Shown here piece by piece: positions 8,347 to 16,533 of a stretch of DNA of 64,000 nt. The DNA comes from Mycobacterium scrofulaceum (GTDB lineage: Bacteria; Actinomycetota; Actinomycetes; Mycobacteriales; Mycobacteriaceae), in the NCBI RefSeq assembly GCF_002086735.1, contig NZ_MVIJ01000009.1:89728-153727 (forward strand), given 5' to 3'. Under the pieces are notes generated by a model. That model was not told where the DNA came from and searched no databases. It saw only the letters and a program-made list of their open reading frames with translations. Numbering within the stretch: the stretch's first letter is position 1; each line of letters begins with the position of its first letter. The translations under genes and the position numbers were made by a program.

Positions 8347-8939
8347 CCGCGGCGGCGATGTTGCTGGCGGTGGCCGCGTGGATCGCACCCGGTCCGTCGC
8401 TGGTGCGGGCGCGGGCGCGAACACCGGTCCGCGAGCACCTGCCGCGCCCGCGCCGCGGGAGGGCTCACGGCCCCGATCCGCTGGCCGTCGCGTCCTGCCT
8501 CGACGTGTTGGCCGTGTGCCTGGCCGCGGGCATGGCGGTGGCCGCCGCCGCTGCCGCGGCCGCCGCATCCGCGCCGCCCGCGCTGGCCCGTGCGCTGAGG
8601 CGCGCGGCCGACCTGCTCGCCCTGGGCGCCGACCCCGCCGTCGCGTGGTCGGCGACGCCGGACCCGCGGGACACCGCCGGCGACGCGCACGTCGAGGCGT
8701 TGCTGCGGCTGGCCCGGCGGTCGGCGGCCTCCGGCGCGGCGCTGGCCGGGGGCGTCGCCGAGTTGGCCGACCAGTCTCGTGACGACGCGGCGCACGCGGC
8801 CACCGCCGCCGCCGAGCGGGCCGGGGTGCTGATCGCCGGTCCGCTCGGCTTGTGCTTCCTGCCGGCGTTCGTGTGCCTGGGCATCGTCCCCGTGGTGGCC
8901 GGGCTGGCCGCTGATGTCCTGCAGTCGGGGATATGGTGA
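8343..8939 (+). CDS. tadC: TadC-like type II secretion F-domain membrane protein
   Basis: 198 residues with an N-terminal hydrophobic segment, an Ala-rich helical domain containing two or three membrane-associated stretches, and the C-terminal membrane segment GPLGLCFLPAFVCLGIVPVVAGL. It is the second inner-membrane platform subunit, equivalent to Rv3657c. The GTG overlaps the tadB stop (GTGA). The domain resembles a truncated T2SSF fold; identity rests on position plus the C-terminal pattern. Confidence 0.8.
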   Translation: MTAAAMLLAVAAWIAPGPSLVRARARTPVREHLPRPRRGRAHGPDPLAVASCLDVLAVCLAAGMAVAAAAAAAAASAPPALARALRRAADLLALGADPAVAWSATPDPRDTAGDAHVEALLRLARRSAASGAALAGGVAELADQSRDDAAHAATAAAERAGVLIAGPLGLCFLPAFVCLGIVPVVAGLAADVLQSGIW

Positions 8940-8954
8940 GAAGAAAGGGAATCG

Positions 8955-9158
8955 TTGTTGCACAACATGTTTCATGGATGGCTGGCCCGCGTGACGGTCT
9001 TGGCGGCCGACGAGTCGGGCATGAGCACGGTCGAATACGCCATCGGGACCGTCGCCGCGGCCGCCTTCGGCGCGATCCTCTACACGGTCGTGACCGGCGA
9101 CTCCATCGTGTCGGCGCTGACCAACATCATCGGTCGCGCGCTCAACACCAAGGTCTGA
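8955..9158 (+). CDS. Flp-type pilin subunit (DUF4244)
   Basis: 67 residues, too small for anything but a pilin-like subunit. The sequence DESGMSTVEYAIGTVAAAAFGAIL has the prepilin signature: Gly before the cut, Glu at +5, then a hydrophobic helix for filament packing. It corresponds to Rv3656c and would be the main substrate of the CpaF/TadB/TadC machine. TTG at 8955 follows AGAAAGGGA at good spacing; an ATG four codons later (8967) is the alternative start. No prepilin peptidase or outer-membrane secretin gene is in the locus. Confidence 0.85.
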   Translation: MLHNMFHGWLARVTVLAADESGMSTVEYAIGTVAAAAFGAILYTVVTGDSIVSALTNIIGRALNTKV

Positions 9159-9484
9159 CCGGCAGTGCGGGCTCGGCCACCGTGGAGGCGGCGCTGGGCG
9201 TCGGCACGCTGGTCGTCGTGCTGGTGCTGTGTCTGGCCGGCGTCACCGCGGTGTCGATGCAGGTTCGCTGCGTGGACGCCGCGCGCGAGGCCGCCCGGCT
9301 GGCCGCCCGCGGCGACGAGCCCTCGGCGCTCGGCGCGGCCCGGCGCATCGCCCCCGCCGGGGCGCGGGTCGAGGTGCACCGCGACGGCGAGTTCCTGGTG
9401 GCCACCGTCGTGGCGCAGTCGAAGTTGTTGCCGGCGCTCGACATTGCCGCCAAGGCGGTCTCGGCGGCGGAGCCGTCGGGATGA
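9155..9484 (+). CDS. TadE-like pseudopilin (Rv3655c type)
   Basis: 109 residues as written. The N-terminal GSATVEAALGVGTLVVVLVLCLAG has the TadE pattern: Gly then Glu at +5 followed by a membrane helix; the rest is a small exported domain. No ATG, GTG or TTG lies in frame between the end of the pilin gene and this motif. The best start is CTG at 9155, which overlaps the pilin stop (CTGA) as the other genes do with GTGA/ATGA. The first ordinary start, GTG at 9182, would cut into the motif. The M. tuberculosis ortholog has been reported to act on host macrophage apoptosis (from memory). The start is uncertain. Confidence 0.7.
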   Translation: MTGSAGSATVEAALGVGTLVVVLVLCLAGVTAVSMQVRCVDAAREAARLAARGDEPSALGAARRIAPAGARVEVHRDGEFLVATVVAQSKLLPALDIAAKAVSAAEPSG

Positions 9485-9803
9485 TCGGGGCTCGGCCACC
9501 CTGGTGGCGGCCTGGATGGTGGCGATCCTGCTGTGCGTCGCCGGCGCGGGGGCGTATCTCGGTGCGGTGGTGGTGGCGCGCCACCGCGCGCAGGCGGCCG
9601 CGGATCTGGCCGCGCTGGCCGCGGCGGCCCGGTTACCGGCCGGAGCCGAAGCGGCCTGCGCGCGCGCGACGGCCGTGGCCCGCGCGATGCGGACCGACGC
9701 CAGTTGTGCGGTCGACGATCTCGACGTCGTCGTCACGGTCCGGGCGGGGGTCTTCGGCGGGGCGGCGAGCGCCGCCGCGCGGGCGGGGCCGGGCGGCGGC
9801 TGA
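9444..9803 (+). CDS. TadE/TadG-like exported protein (Rv3654c type)
   Basis: About 119 residues. DRGSATLVAAWMVAILLCVAGAGAYLGAVVVARHRAQAAADLAAL is the pattern of the 'helicase/secretion neighborhood TadE-like' family: pseudopilin-like Gly, a membrane helix, then an Ala-rich domain. The only ordinary start that keeps the motif is TTG at 9444, which adds a very basic N-terminus (PPRRSRRRSRRDDR) and overlaps the previous gene by 41 bases. GTG 9504 or ATG 9516 would begin inside the helix. Last gene of the Tad operon; the next gene has its own promoter. Confidence 0.65.
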   Translation: MPPRRSRRRSRRDDRGSATLVAAWMVAILLCVAGAGAYLGAVVVARHRAQAAADLAALAAAARLPAGAEAACARATAVARAMRTDASCAVDDLDVVVTVRAGVFGGAASAAARAGPGGG

Positions 9804-9829
9804 GTCGGGCCCGCGCCCGCCGGACGTAA

Positions 9830-9835
9830 TAGTCT
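9830..9835 (+). promoter_or_regulatory. Putative -10 box for the Lgt-like operon (leaderless)
   Basis: TAGTCT fits TANNNT and ends 6 bases before the GTG at 9842. There is no ribosome site, so the operon mRNA probably begins at or next to the start codon. Confidence 0.45.
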
Positions 9836-9841
9836 GTCGGC

Positions 9842-10627
9842 GTGGTGCCGCAGTGGCGGATCGGCCCGCTGGTGTTGCCGGTGCATGGTGTCTTCGTGGC
9901 GCTCGGGGTCCTGGCCGCGGCCGTCGTGTTCGTCGCGGAGGCCCGCCGGCGTGGGGCGGTCAACGAACAGTCGCTGGTGGCGGTCACCGGCGCCCTCGTC
10001 GGCGGCGCCGTCGGCATGCGTCTCTCCGGCTGGGCCGAGCACCTCAACCTCCGCCTCAACCCGACGCTGCTGCAGGCGTGGGAGTTCGGGTCGCGCAGCA
10101 TCCTCGGCGGACTGTGCGGCGCCTACCTCGGCGTGCTGATCGCCAAGCGGCTCGGGGGCCACACCGGCAAGACCGGTGACCTGTTCGCCCCTGCGGTCGC
10201 GCTGGGCATGGCGATCGGCCGCCTCGGCTGCCACCTCGCCGAAGCGCCGGGCCGCCCGACCACCCTGCCGTGGGGCGTCCACGCCCCGGCCGGCACGCCC
10301 AAGTGCCCGGGCTGCCTCACCGGTGCGGCGATGCACCCGTCGTTCCTCTACGAAATCGCCTTCCAGCTGGCCGCATTCGCGGCGCTGCTGTGGCTGCGCC
10401 ACCGGATCAGCCGGCCGGGCGAGCTGTTCGTCCTCTACGTGGCCGGCTACGCGGTCTTCCGGTTCTTCGTCGAGTTCGTGCGGGCCAACGAGACCGTGTG
10501 GCTGGGCCTGACCCGGCCGCAGTGGTTTCTGCTGCCCTCGCTCCTCCTCGTCGGCATCCGGTTGGGCCTCGGATACCGGCGCGGCCACTACGACGCCGCT
10601 CTGCGGCGGGAGGCGGTCACCCCATGA
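9842..10627 (+). CDS. Divergent Lgt-family (prolipoprotein diacylglyceryl transferase-like) membrane protein
   Basis: 261 residues, about seven membrane helices. The family frame is visible: VHGVFVALG near the N-terminus, GRLG at 126-129 and FRFFVEFVRAN at 206-216 with the conserved Arg207 and Glu211. Key positions differ from true Lgt: the first-helix Tyr is His15, the essential His of HGG is Leu88 (LGG), and the Asn after GR-G is Cys130. Residues 155-158 add a CPGC insertion. Probably not the housekeeping Lgt; perhaps a transferase for another lipid acceptor. Its stop overlaps the next ATG (ATGA), and the operon is inserted into the order otherwise conserved with M. tuberculosis. Confidence 0.8.
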   Translation: MVPQWRIGPLVLPVHGVFVALGVLAAAVVFVAEARRRGAVNEQSLVAVTGALVGGAVGMRLSGWAEHLNLRLNPTLLQAWEFGSRSILGGLCGAYLGVLIAKRLGGHTGKTGDLFAPAVALGMAIGRLGCHLAEAPGRPTTLPWGVHAPAGTPKCPGCLTGAAMHPSFLYEIAFQLAAFAALLWLRHRISRPGELFVLYVAGYAVFRFFVEFVRANETVWLGLTRPQWFLLPSLLLVGIRLGLGYRRGHYDAALRREAVTP

Positions 10628-11058
10628 CGAACCCACCGCCGGGCCCGCCCCCGCCGGGCGGCTGGCGCCCGCCGGACTGGCCCCCGCCCGGCTACCCCTA
10701 TGACCCGAACCGGCCGTACCCCGGCTGGCAACCGCCGCGGCGCAAACCGAGCGGCGGGGAGATCCTCGGCGCGGCCATCGCCGGGATGGCCCTGTATGCC
10801 GGCATCAACACCGTCGTCGGCCCGCTGGTGTTGTTCGGGCTCGCCAATGCGATCGCGCCGAAGATCGCCTTCGCGACCGGAGCCGTCCTGCTCGGGCTGA
10901 TCGCCTTCGCCGGCGGGGGAGCGTTGATGTTCGTGAAGAAGAGCGCCTGGGCGAGGGGGATCGGCATGGGACTGATGATCGGCTGGGCGCTCACGTCCAT
11001 CTTCACCGTGGGCATCTGCACCGGATTGAACCCGACGCTGTATCACGTGACCCGATGA
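10624..11058 (+). CDS. Small Pro-rich membrane protein of the Lgt-like/radical SAM operon
   Basis: 144 residues, not recognised. The first 40 residues are rich in Pro, Gly, Trp and Tyr (PPGPPPPGGWRPPDWPPPGY), a cytosolic tail common in actinobacterial membrane proteins. Three hydrophobic segments follow (about residues 47-70, 78-100 and 108-130). It overlaps the genes on both sides by 4 bases, so it is made in fixed ratio with the Lgt-like and radical SAM proteins and may tether the enzyme to the membrane. That role is an inference from context only. Confidence 0.75.
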   Translation: MTNPPPGPPPPGGWRPPDWPPPGYPYDPNRPYPGWQPPRRKPSGGEILGAAIAGMALYAGINTVVGPLVLFGLANAIAPKIAFATGAVLLGLIAFAGGGALMFVKKSAWARGIGMGLMIGWALTSIFTVGICTGLNPTLYHVTR

Positions 11059-12605
11059 GCGGCATGCAGCTGCGGGGCGACCGAATCCACCGCTACGTCA
11101 ACGCGTTCTGCCCGCACTGTCACGCCGAACAACCCGATCGCCCGCTGGCCGACGTGGCGCGGCTCAGCGGCTGGCTGGCCGTGCGCGGCGACGGCCAGGT
11201 CTGGCTCGAACGCGGCTGCCGGACACACGGACTCGTTCGGACGCTGTACGACGAAGACCCCGAAATCCTTGCCTATCTTGAGGAATGGACCGCCCCCACC
11301 AAGGCCCACGTCCCCGACGCGCCGGGCAACTTCGACCCGATCCCGTCGGCCTACCTGCAGGGGCTGCCGCAGATGCAGACGCAGCACACCTGCATCCTGC
11401 TGGAGGACATCGCGGCGACCTGCAACCTGCGCTGCCCGACGTGCTTCGCCGACTCCTCGCCGGACCTGCGCGACGTCGTCGCAGTCGGCGACGTGCTGGC
11501 CAACGTCGACCAGCGGCTGGCGCGGGAAAACGGCCGCCTCGACGTGGTGATGCTCAGCGGCGGCGAGCCGACCCTGCACCCGCAGCTGCCCGAGCTGCTC
11601 GCCGAGCTCAGTTCGCGGCCGATCACGCGAATCCTGTTGAACACCAACGGTGTGCGGATAGCCCACGACGACGAGCTGCTCGACCTGCTCACCGAGCACC
11701 ACGAGCGAGTCGAGGTCTACCTGCAGTACGACGGGCTGTCGCCGGCCGCACACCGCCACCACCGGGGCGGCGACCTGTCCCGGGTAAAGCGGGCGGCGCT
11801 GCGGCGGCTGTCCGACCGCGAGATCTTCACCACGCTCGTGATGACGGCGGCGCTCGGCGTCAACGACGCCGAGATCGGCGACGTCGTCAGGCTGGCGCTG
11901 CACACCCCCTACGTCGGCGGGGTCTCCATCCAGCCGCAATTCGCCTCCGGCCGTTCGGGTCTCATCGATCCGGCGAGGCGGCTCACCCACACCGGGGTGC
12001 TGAAGCGGTTGGGGCCGCAGACCGGCGGACTGGTCACCTGGCCGGATCTGACCGCGCTGCCGTGCTCGCACCCGCATTGCTGCTCGGTCGGCTACCTGCT
12101 TCGTGACGACGGCGGACATTGGCGTTCGCTGGTCGCGCTGATCGGCCACGACAACCTCAAGGACAAGCTGGGGCTGGTCGCCAACCGGATCGCCGACTCC
12201 GACATCCCGGGGGAATTGCGGCTCGCCGTGCGCGAGTCCCTGATGGGGTTGCTGTCGGAGCAGTCGTCGCTGTCGCACCCGTCCATGTCGGACGTGTGGC
12301 GCATGATCTGCGAGGGCTGCGACCTCGGCATGGGGACGCTGCTGACCGTGGCCTCCGGCGCGTTGCCCGGGCGCCGGCGCCAACTCAGGCGGATGCTGGG
12401 CGAGCGGGTCGTCCGCGTCACGGTCAAGCCGTTCATGGACATGTCGACGATGATCGAAGAGCGGCTGGTGCAGTGCTGCGTGCACGTGGGCACCCGGTCG
12501 TCGCAGGACCAGTGCGCGCCGTTCTGCGCGGTGCAGGCGTGGCCACAACTCGGTGGCCAGCGGCTGTCGGTCGCCGCCGAACGCATGCTGCCGGTGGTGG
12601 GTTAG
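11055..12605 (+). CDS. Tes/MJ0619-like radical SAM protein
   Basis: 516 residues, cytoplasmic. The N-terminal zinc-like part has C19-P-H-C22 and C55-x2-H58-G. The radical SAM core has C123-NLR-C127-PT-C130 for the 4Fe-4S cluster and SGGEP at 168-172 for SAM binding. The C-terminal region has a Cys-rich stretch (PCSHPHCCSVGYL) and ends with ERLVQCCVHV...PFCAV. This arrangement resembles the COG1964 group that includes MJ0619 and the tetraether synthase Tes, enzymes that join lipid alkyl chains. With an Lgt-like protein and a membrane protein in one operon, a lipid substrate is a reasonable inference. Radical SAM assignment is firm; the Tes link is from motif memory. Confidence 0.85.
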   Translation: MSGMQLRGDRIHRYVNAFCPHCHAEQPDRPLADVARLSGWLAVRGDGQVWLERGCRTHGLVRTLYDEDPEILAYLEEWTAPTKAHVPDAPGNFDPIPSAYLQGLPQMQTQHTCILLEDIAATCNLRCPTCFADSSPDLRDVVAVGDVLANVDQRLARENGRLDVVMLSGGEPTLHPQLPELLAELSSRPITRILLNTNGVRIAHDDELLDLLTEHHERVEVYLQYDGLSPAAHRHHRGGDLSRVKRAALRRLSDREIFTTLVMTAALGVNDAEIGDVVRLALHTPYVGGVSIQPQFASGRSGLIDPARRLTHTGVLKRLGPQTGGLVTWPDLTALPCSHPHCCSVGYLLRDDGGHWRSLVALIGHDNLKDKLGLVANRIADSDIPGELRLAVRESLMGLLSEQSSLSHPSMSDVWRMICEGCDLGMGTLLTVASGALPGRRRQLRRMLGERVVRVTVKPFMDMSTMIEERLVQCCVHVGTRSSQDQCAPFCAVQAWPQLGGQRLSVAAERMLPVVG

Positions 12606-13639
12606 GCCGTCGGGTCGGGATCACCCGACAGTCCCGCGGCGGCGAGCTCCTCGTCGGAGGGCAACCGCAGCGAGACCAGCCCGGCGTAGACGTCCGGTTC
12701 GATCTCCACCCTGTTGACCGTCACGTGCACGGGCACCCACTCGTCGTCGTGGCCGGGCATGCGCAGCACCCGGCTGGTCGCGCCGTGCGCGAACTCCTCG
12801 GTCATCGAGGACACCAGGTGCTGATCGTCGGGGTGGACCTTCGGCTTGCCGGTCTCGCTGCCCCGCCAGTCGTAAAACGTGCAGGGCTCGTCCAGCCACT
12901 TCAGCAGCGCCCAGTTCTTCAGGTCGATCAGCGCGCGGTGGACGCCGGCCTGCGCGAGGCCGCTCAGGATCCGTTGCGCCAGATCGTCGGTCGACACCTC
13001 CGGGCCCTTGAGCTCGGCGCGCCAGTTGATCGCCCGCGCCACCAGATGGTCCCGGCCGTCGGGGCCGGCCTCCAACCCGGTGCGCGCCACGAAACCGATC
13101 CGCATGGGCTGACCCTGCCAATCGGTGAGATCCCAAGTGCTGCAGAGCGTTTGGTCGGGTTCGGCCTTGACGGCCATGGCGAGCACCTTGGTCTCGTTGG
13201 GGTTGAGCTCGCGCGAGGGCAGGTCCTCCGCGAAGGCCCTGCCGAAGGTGACCTCCACCTCCGGATTCTTTCCGCTGTTCGCCAACGACTCTCGGGTGTC
13301 GGTGGCGACGCCCAGCGTCAGGTCCCACTTCAGCGGGCCGGGGGTCGGCCGCTCGGGCGGGTCCACGTCGGCGGGGCCGGTCCACACGTGCACGCCGTGG
13401 ATGTAGCCGTCGGACATCACCACCGGTTCGGTGCGAATCACCCGGTCGCGCTTGGGGGTGATGCTGGTCAGGCTCTGCCCGGTCTTCACCGTCTCGGCGA
13501 TCGCCGTGCGAACCGCGGCGAGATAGGGGCTGCGGCGCAAAAACGTGGTGATGGGGACGAGATTCTTGAGCTGGCGCCCCTGCGCCACCACCGTGGGTTC
13601 ACCCCCCAGTGTCTCCACGAGCAACCAGTCGTGGCCCAT
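12602..13639 (-). CDS. Rv3651-like protein with PAS/GAF-like domains
   Basis: 345 residues, the same length as Rv3651 of M. tuberculosis. Structural work on that family described PAS- and GAF-like folds without a known ligand (from memory); no catalytic motif is visible here. The N-terminal MGHDWLLVETLGGEPTVVAQG is characteristic. It sits downstream of the helicase gene on the same strand but has its own promoter: TAAAAT lies 7 bases before the ATG with no ribosome site. Its 3' end overlaps the radical SAM gene end by 4 bases (convergent). Role unknown; likely a mycobacterium-specific sensor or adaptor. Confidence 0.8.
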   Translation of the reverse strand: MGHDWLLVETLGGEPTVVAQGRQLKNLVPITTFLRRSPYLAAVRTAIAETVKTGQSLTSITPKRDRVIRTEPVVMSDGYIHGVHVWTGPADVDPPERPTPGPLKWDLTLGVATDTRESLANSGKNPEVEVTFGRAFAEDLPSRELNPNETKVLAMAVKAEPDQTLCSTWDLTDWQGQPMRIGFVARTGLEAGPDGRDHLVARAINWRAELKGPEVSTDDLAQRILSGLAQAGVHRALIDLKNWALLKWLDEPCTFYDWRGSETGKPKVHPDDQHLVSSMTEEFAHGATSRVLRMPGHDDEWVPVHVTVNRVEIEPDVYAGLVSLRLPSDEELAAAGLSGDPDPTA

Positions 13640-13944
13640 GCGGCCGATTTTACGGCGACTGGGCCGCCGGCCGGGAGCTTGGGCCTACCGGCCCTGTCGG
13701 CACCCGCCGCGGGCAACGGTATCGCTCTCTGCGGCAACGCCTTCCGGCGGCGACGAAGTTGCCTCGTCACGGTGGCCCTGGTAGTTTGCTGGTGCGCCCG
13801 CACGGCCGGGTCGCCAACCGCTCATCGACGAGCGGCCCGCCACCCGTGCGACAGCACCCCGCGACTGCATGAGCAGCGGCGAATGCGCTTCCGGCGCGGG
13901 CATCCAGGGCCACGTCCGCGGGTCGACCGTCGAGGGGTCGGTCG
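13640..13944. other. Gene-free stretch between helicase and Rv3651-like gene
   Basis: About 305 bases. M. tuberculosis carries PE33 at this position, but no PE signature is seen here on either strand. The only supported element is the TAAAAT box next to the Rv3651-like start. Open frames here overlap the helicase end in the wrong frame and look random. Confidence 0.5.
13647..13652 (-). promoter_or_regulatory. -10 box of the Rv3651-like gene (leaderless)
   Basis: On the minus strand TAAAAT is followed by seven bases and then the ATG at 13639. It is among the best sigma-A -10 matches in the window. Confidence 0.55.
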
Positions 13945-16287
13945 TCATCCGCCGGATTGCCCGGCGTGGGGCAACTCCGCGAGGACCAGCCGCAGCACCC
14001 GCACCGCACCGGCCTTGTCGAGCGGGTCGTTGCCGTTGCCGCACTTGGGGGACTGCACGCACGACGGGCACCCCCGTGAGCACTCGCACGCCTCGATGGC
14101 CGCCGCCGTCGCACCGAGCCAGGTGCGCACCTGGCGGAAGCCGCGCTCGGCGAACCCGGCGCCGCCTGGATAGCCGTCGTAGACGAAAACGCTGGGCTGG
14201 CCGGCCGGATCCGGTCCCACCGCGGTGGACAGGCCCCCGATGTCGCCGCGGTCGCAGCTGGCCACCAACGGCAGCAGCCCGATCGCCGCGTGCTCGGCGG
14301 CGTGCAGCGAACCCGGGATCCGTGGCGCGTCAATCCCATTGCGCAGCAACGCGTCCTCGGTGACCGTGTACATCACCGCCGTGGTCGCCAGTGTCTGCTC
14401 CGGCATGTCCAGTTCGATGAAATCGATGACCTCCCCGGACAGCCGTCGGCGTAGGTAACCCACCACCCGGTGGGTGACGGTGACCGGCACCAGGCCCAGG
14501 GTGACCGGCCCGAACTGCGAGCGTTCGCCGGTGCCGGTGACCGCGATGTCGGTGAGTTCGCGCGCGAACGTCGCGTAGCCCGGGTCCTCGGCGTGCACGA
14601 ACGCGATCGCGTCCTCGAGGCTCAGCGAGTCGACGACGTAGCTCTCCCCCTGATGCAGGTAGACGGCGCCGGGATGGATCGACGCCGGGGCCTGCCCGAC
14701 GCCCGTGCTGCCGAGCAACCGTCCGGTGTCTGCCTCGACGATGACGATCTGCCCGCCCACGGACCCGCGGATGTCCACCGCCGCATGCGGTTCCAGGCCC
14801 GCCGCGGGGAAGTACTTGCCGTTGCGGCGACGCAGCAGTCCGTCGTCGACGAGGCCCTCGGCCACCTCCGTGGCGCCGAAGTCGCGCACCTCGGCCTCGT
14901 CGAGCGGCATTTCCGTTGCGGCGCAGAGCAGTTGGGGCCCAAGAATGTAGGGGTTGGCGGGGTCGATCACCACCCGCTCGACCGGCTTGCCCAGCAGCGC
15001 GGCGGGATGATGGACCAGGTAGGTGTCCAGCGGATCGTCACGGGCGATCAGCACCACCAGCGCGCCCTGCCCGCGCCGGCCCGACCGGCCGGCCTGCTGC
15101 CAGAACGAGGCGACCGTCCCGGGGAATCCGGCCAGCACCACCGCGTCCAGCCCGGCGATGTCGACCCCCAACTCCAGCGCGTTCGTCGTGGCCAGGCCGC
15201 GCAGTCGGCCCTCCGCCAGGGCGCGCTCGAGCGCGGTGCGGTCCTCGGCGAGGTAGCCCGCCCGATACGACGCCACCTTGCCGGCGAGGTCCGGCGCGAC
15301 GTCGTCCAGCCGCGCCTGGGCGCCCAGCGCGGTCAGCTCAGCGGCGCGGCGCGACCGCACGAACGTCAGCGTCTGCGCCCCCTCGGCGATCAGGTCGGCC
15401 ATCACCCGCGCCGCCTCCGCGCCGGCCGAGCGGCGCACCGGCGCGCCGTTCTCGCCGAGCAGATCGGCCCGCAGCGCCGGCTCCCAGAGCGCGATCGTCC
15501 GGGCGCCCTGGGGCGACCCGTCCCCGGTGACCTCCTCGACCGGCAGCCCGATGAGTTCGGCGGCCGTCGCCCCCGGCGCGTCCGTCGTCGCGCTGGCGAA
15601 GATCACCGTGGGCGCCGATGAGTATCGCGCACACAGCCGCAGCAACCGGCGCAGCACCATCGCCACGTTGGAACCGAAAACGCCACGGTAGTAATGGCAT
15701 TCGTCGACGATCACGAAACGAAGGTTCCGCAACAGCACGGCCCAGCGGGCGTGGTTGCGCAGGATCGACAAATGGATCATGTCGGGATTGGAGAACAGCC
15801 ATCGGGAGCGTTCGCGCGCGAACCGGCGAACTTCCGCCGGGCTGTCGCCGTCGTAGGCGGTGGGAGCCACCGCAAAGCCCGGATCGCGCAGCCGCGGGAT
15901 GGCCGCGGTCAGCGCGTGCGCGGTGCGCAGCTGGTCGTGACCCAGCGCCTTCGTCGGGGACAGGTAGAGCACCCGGGCGCGCGGATCGGTGGCCAGCGCA
16001 TCGAGGACGGGAAGCTGATAGGCCAAGGACTTGCCCGACGCCGTCCCGGTGCTCACCACCACGTGGCGGCCGGCGTGCGCCAGTTCGGCCGCCTCCGACT
16101 GGTGTGACCAGGGCGAACCGACGCCGCGGTCGGTGAACGCGCGCACCACGTCGGGGTCGGCCCACGCCGGCCAACCCTGCGGGCGGCCGGTGCGCGGCGG
16201 CAGCTCGGCGACGTGGCGCACGGGGTGCTCGTCGGCGGCGGCGCCGGCGAGCGCGGCGGCGAGCAGGTCGCTGCCGAAACTCGCCAT
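13945..16287 (-). CDS. MrfA/YprA-type superfamily 2 DNA helicase with DUF1998 zinc domain
   Basis: 780 residues. Helicase motifs in order: Q-like SPWSHQSEAAELA, motif I STGTASGKS, motif Ib TKALGHDQL, motif II VDECHYY (DECH), motif III SATT, then GLATTNALELGVDIAGLDAVV (V) and QQAGRSGRRGQGAL (VI). The C-terminal DUF1998 region has the Cys set CECSRGCPSCVQSPKCGNG, the metal site of MrfA proteins that act in mitomycin-type DNA repair in Bacillus. Corresponds to Rv3649. ATG at 16287 follows AAGGAGG at ideal spacing; a longer open frame upstream runs antisense over cspA and is rejected. Confidence 0.9.
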   Translation of the reverse strand: MASFGSDLLAAALAGAAADEHPVRHVAELPPRTGRPQGWPAWADPDVVRAFTDRGVGSPWSHQSEAAELAHAGRHVVVSTGTASGKSLAYQLPVLDALATDPRARVLYLSPTKALGHDQLRTAHALTAAIPRLRDPGFAVAPTAYDGDSPAEVRRFARERSRWLFSNPDMIHLSILRNHARWAVLLRNLRFVIVDECHYYRGVFGSNVAMVLRRLLRLCARYSSAPTVIFASATTDAPGATAAELIGLPVEEVTGDGSPQGARTIALWEPALRADLLGENGAPVRRSAGAEAARVMADLIAEGAQTLTFVRSRRAAELTALGAQARLDDVAPDLAGKVASYRAGYLAEDRTALERALAEGRLRGLATTNALELGVDIAGLDAVVLAGFPGTVASFWQQAGRSGRRGQGALVVLIARDDPLDTYLVHHPAALLGKPVERVVIDPANPYILGPQLLCAATEMPLDEAEVRDFGATEVAEGLVDDGLLRRRNGKYFPAAGLEPHAAVDIRGSVGGQIVIVEADTGRLLGSTGVGQAPASIHPGAVYLHQGESYVVDSLSLEDAIAFVHAEDPGYATFARELTDIAVTGTGERSQFGPVTLGLVPVTVTHRVVGYLRRRLSGEVIDFIELDMPEQTLATTAVMYTVTEDALLRNGIDAPRIPGSLHAAEHAAIGLLPLVASCDRGDIGGLSTAVGPDPAGQPSVFVYDGYPGGAGFAERGFRQVRTWLGATAAAIEACECSRGCPSCVQSPKCGNGNDPLDKAGAVRVLRLVLAELPHAGQSGG

Positions 16288-16481
16288 CAGCAGCCTCCTT
16301 GGACCCGGCGACAGCGCAAGTCTGTCGCCGAAGCGACGAACATGGTTGACTATTTGCGGTCGCAGCTTCTGTGTTCGTGTCAAACTTTCGCAGGATCGAC
16401 GTTGCGGCCGCGGTTCCTGCGAGGTTAATCGGTCGGGTGAAGTTCCGGCGACTGAGCGAGGTATGGCGGTCGGACCAGGCC

Positions 16482-16505
16482 CGGGGCATCGAAAGCGATG
16501 CCCCG
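16482..16505 (+). promoter_or_regulatory. 5'-leader hairpin of the cold-shock gene
   Basis: A perfect 10-bp stem (16482-16491 with 16496-16505) with an AAAG loop sits 28 bases before the cspA ATG, just ahead of a purine-rich AGAAGAAAAGGAAAG stretch. It has no T tail, so it is not a terminator; it may affect mRNA stability or act as a temperature-sensitive element. Confidence 0.5.
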
Positions 16506-16533
16506 CACCCAGAAGAAAAGGAAAGATCGAGAG

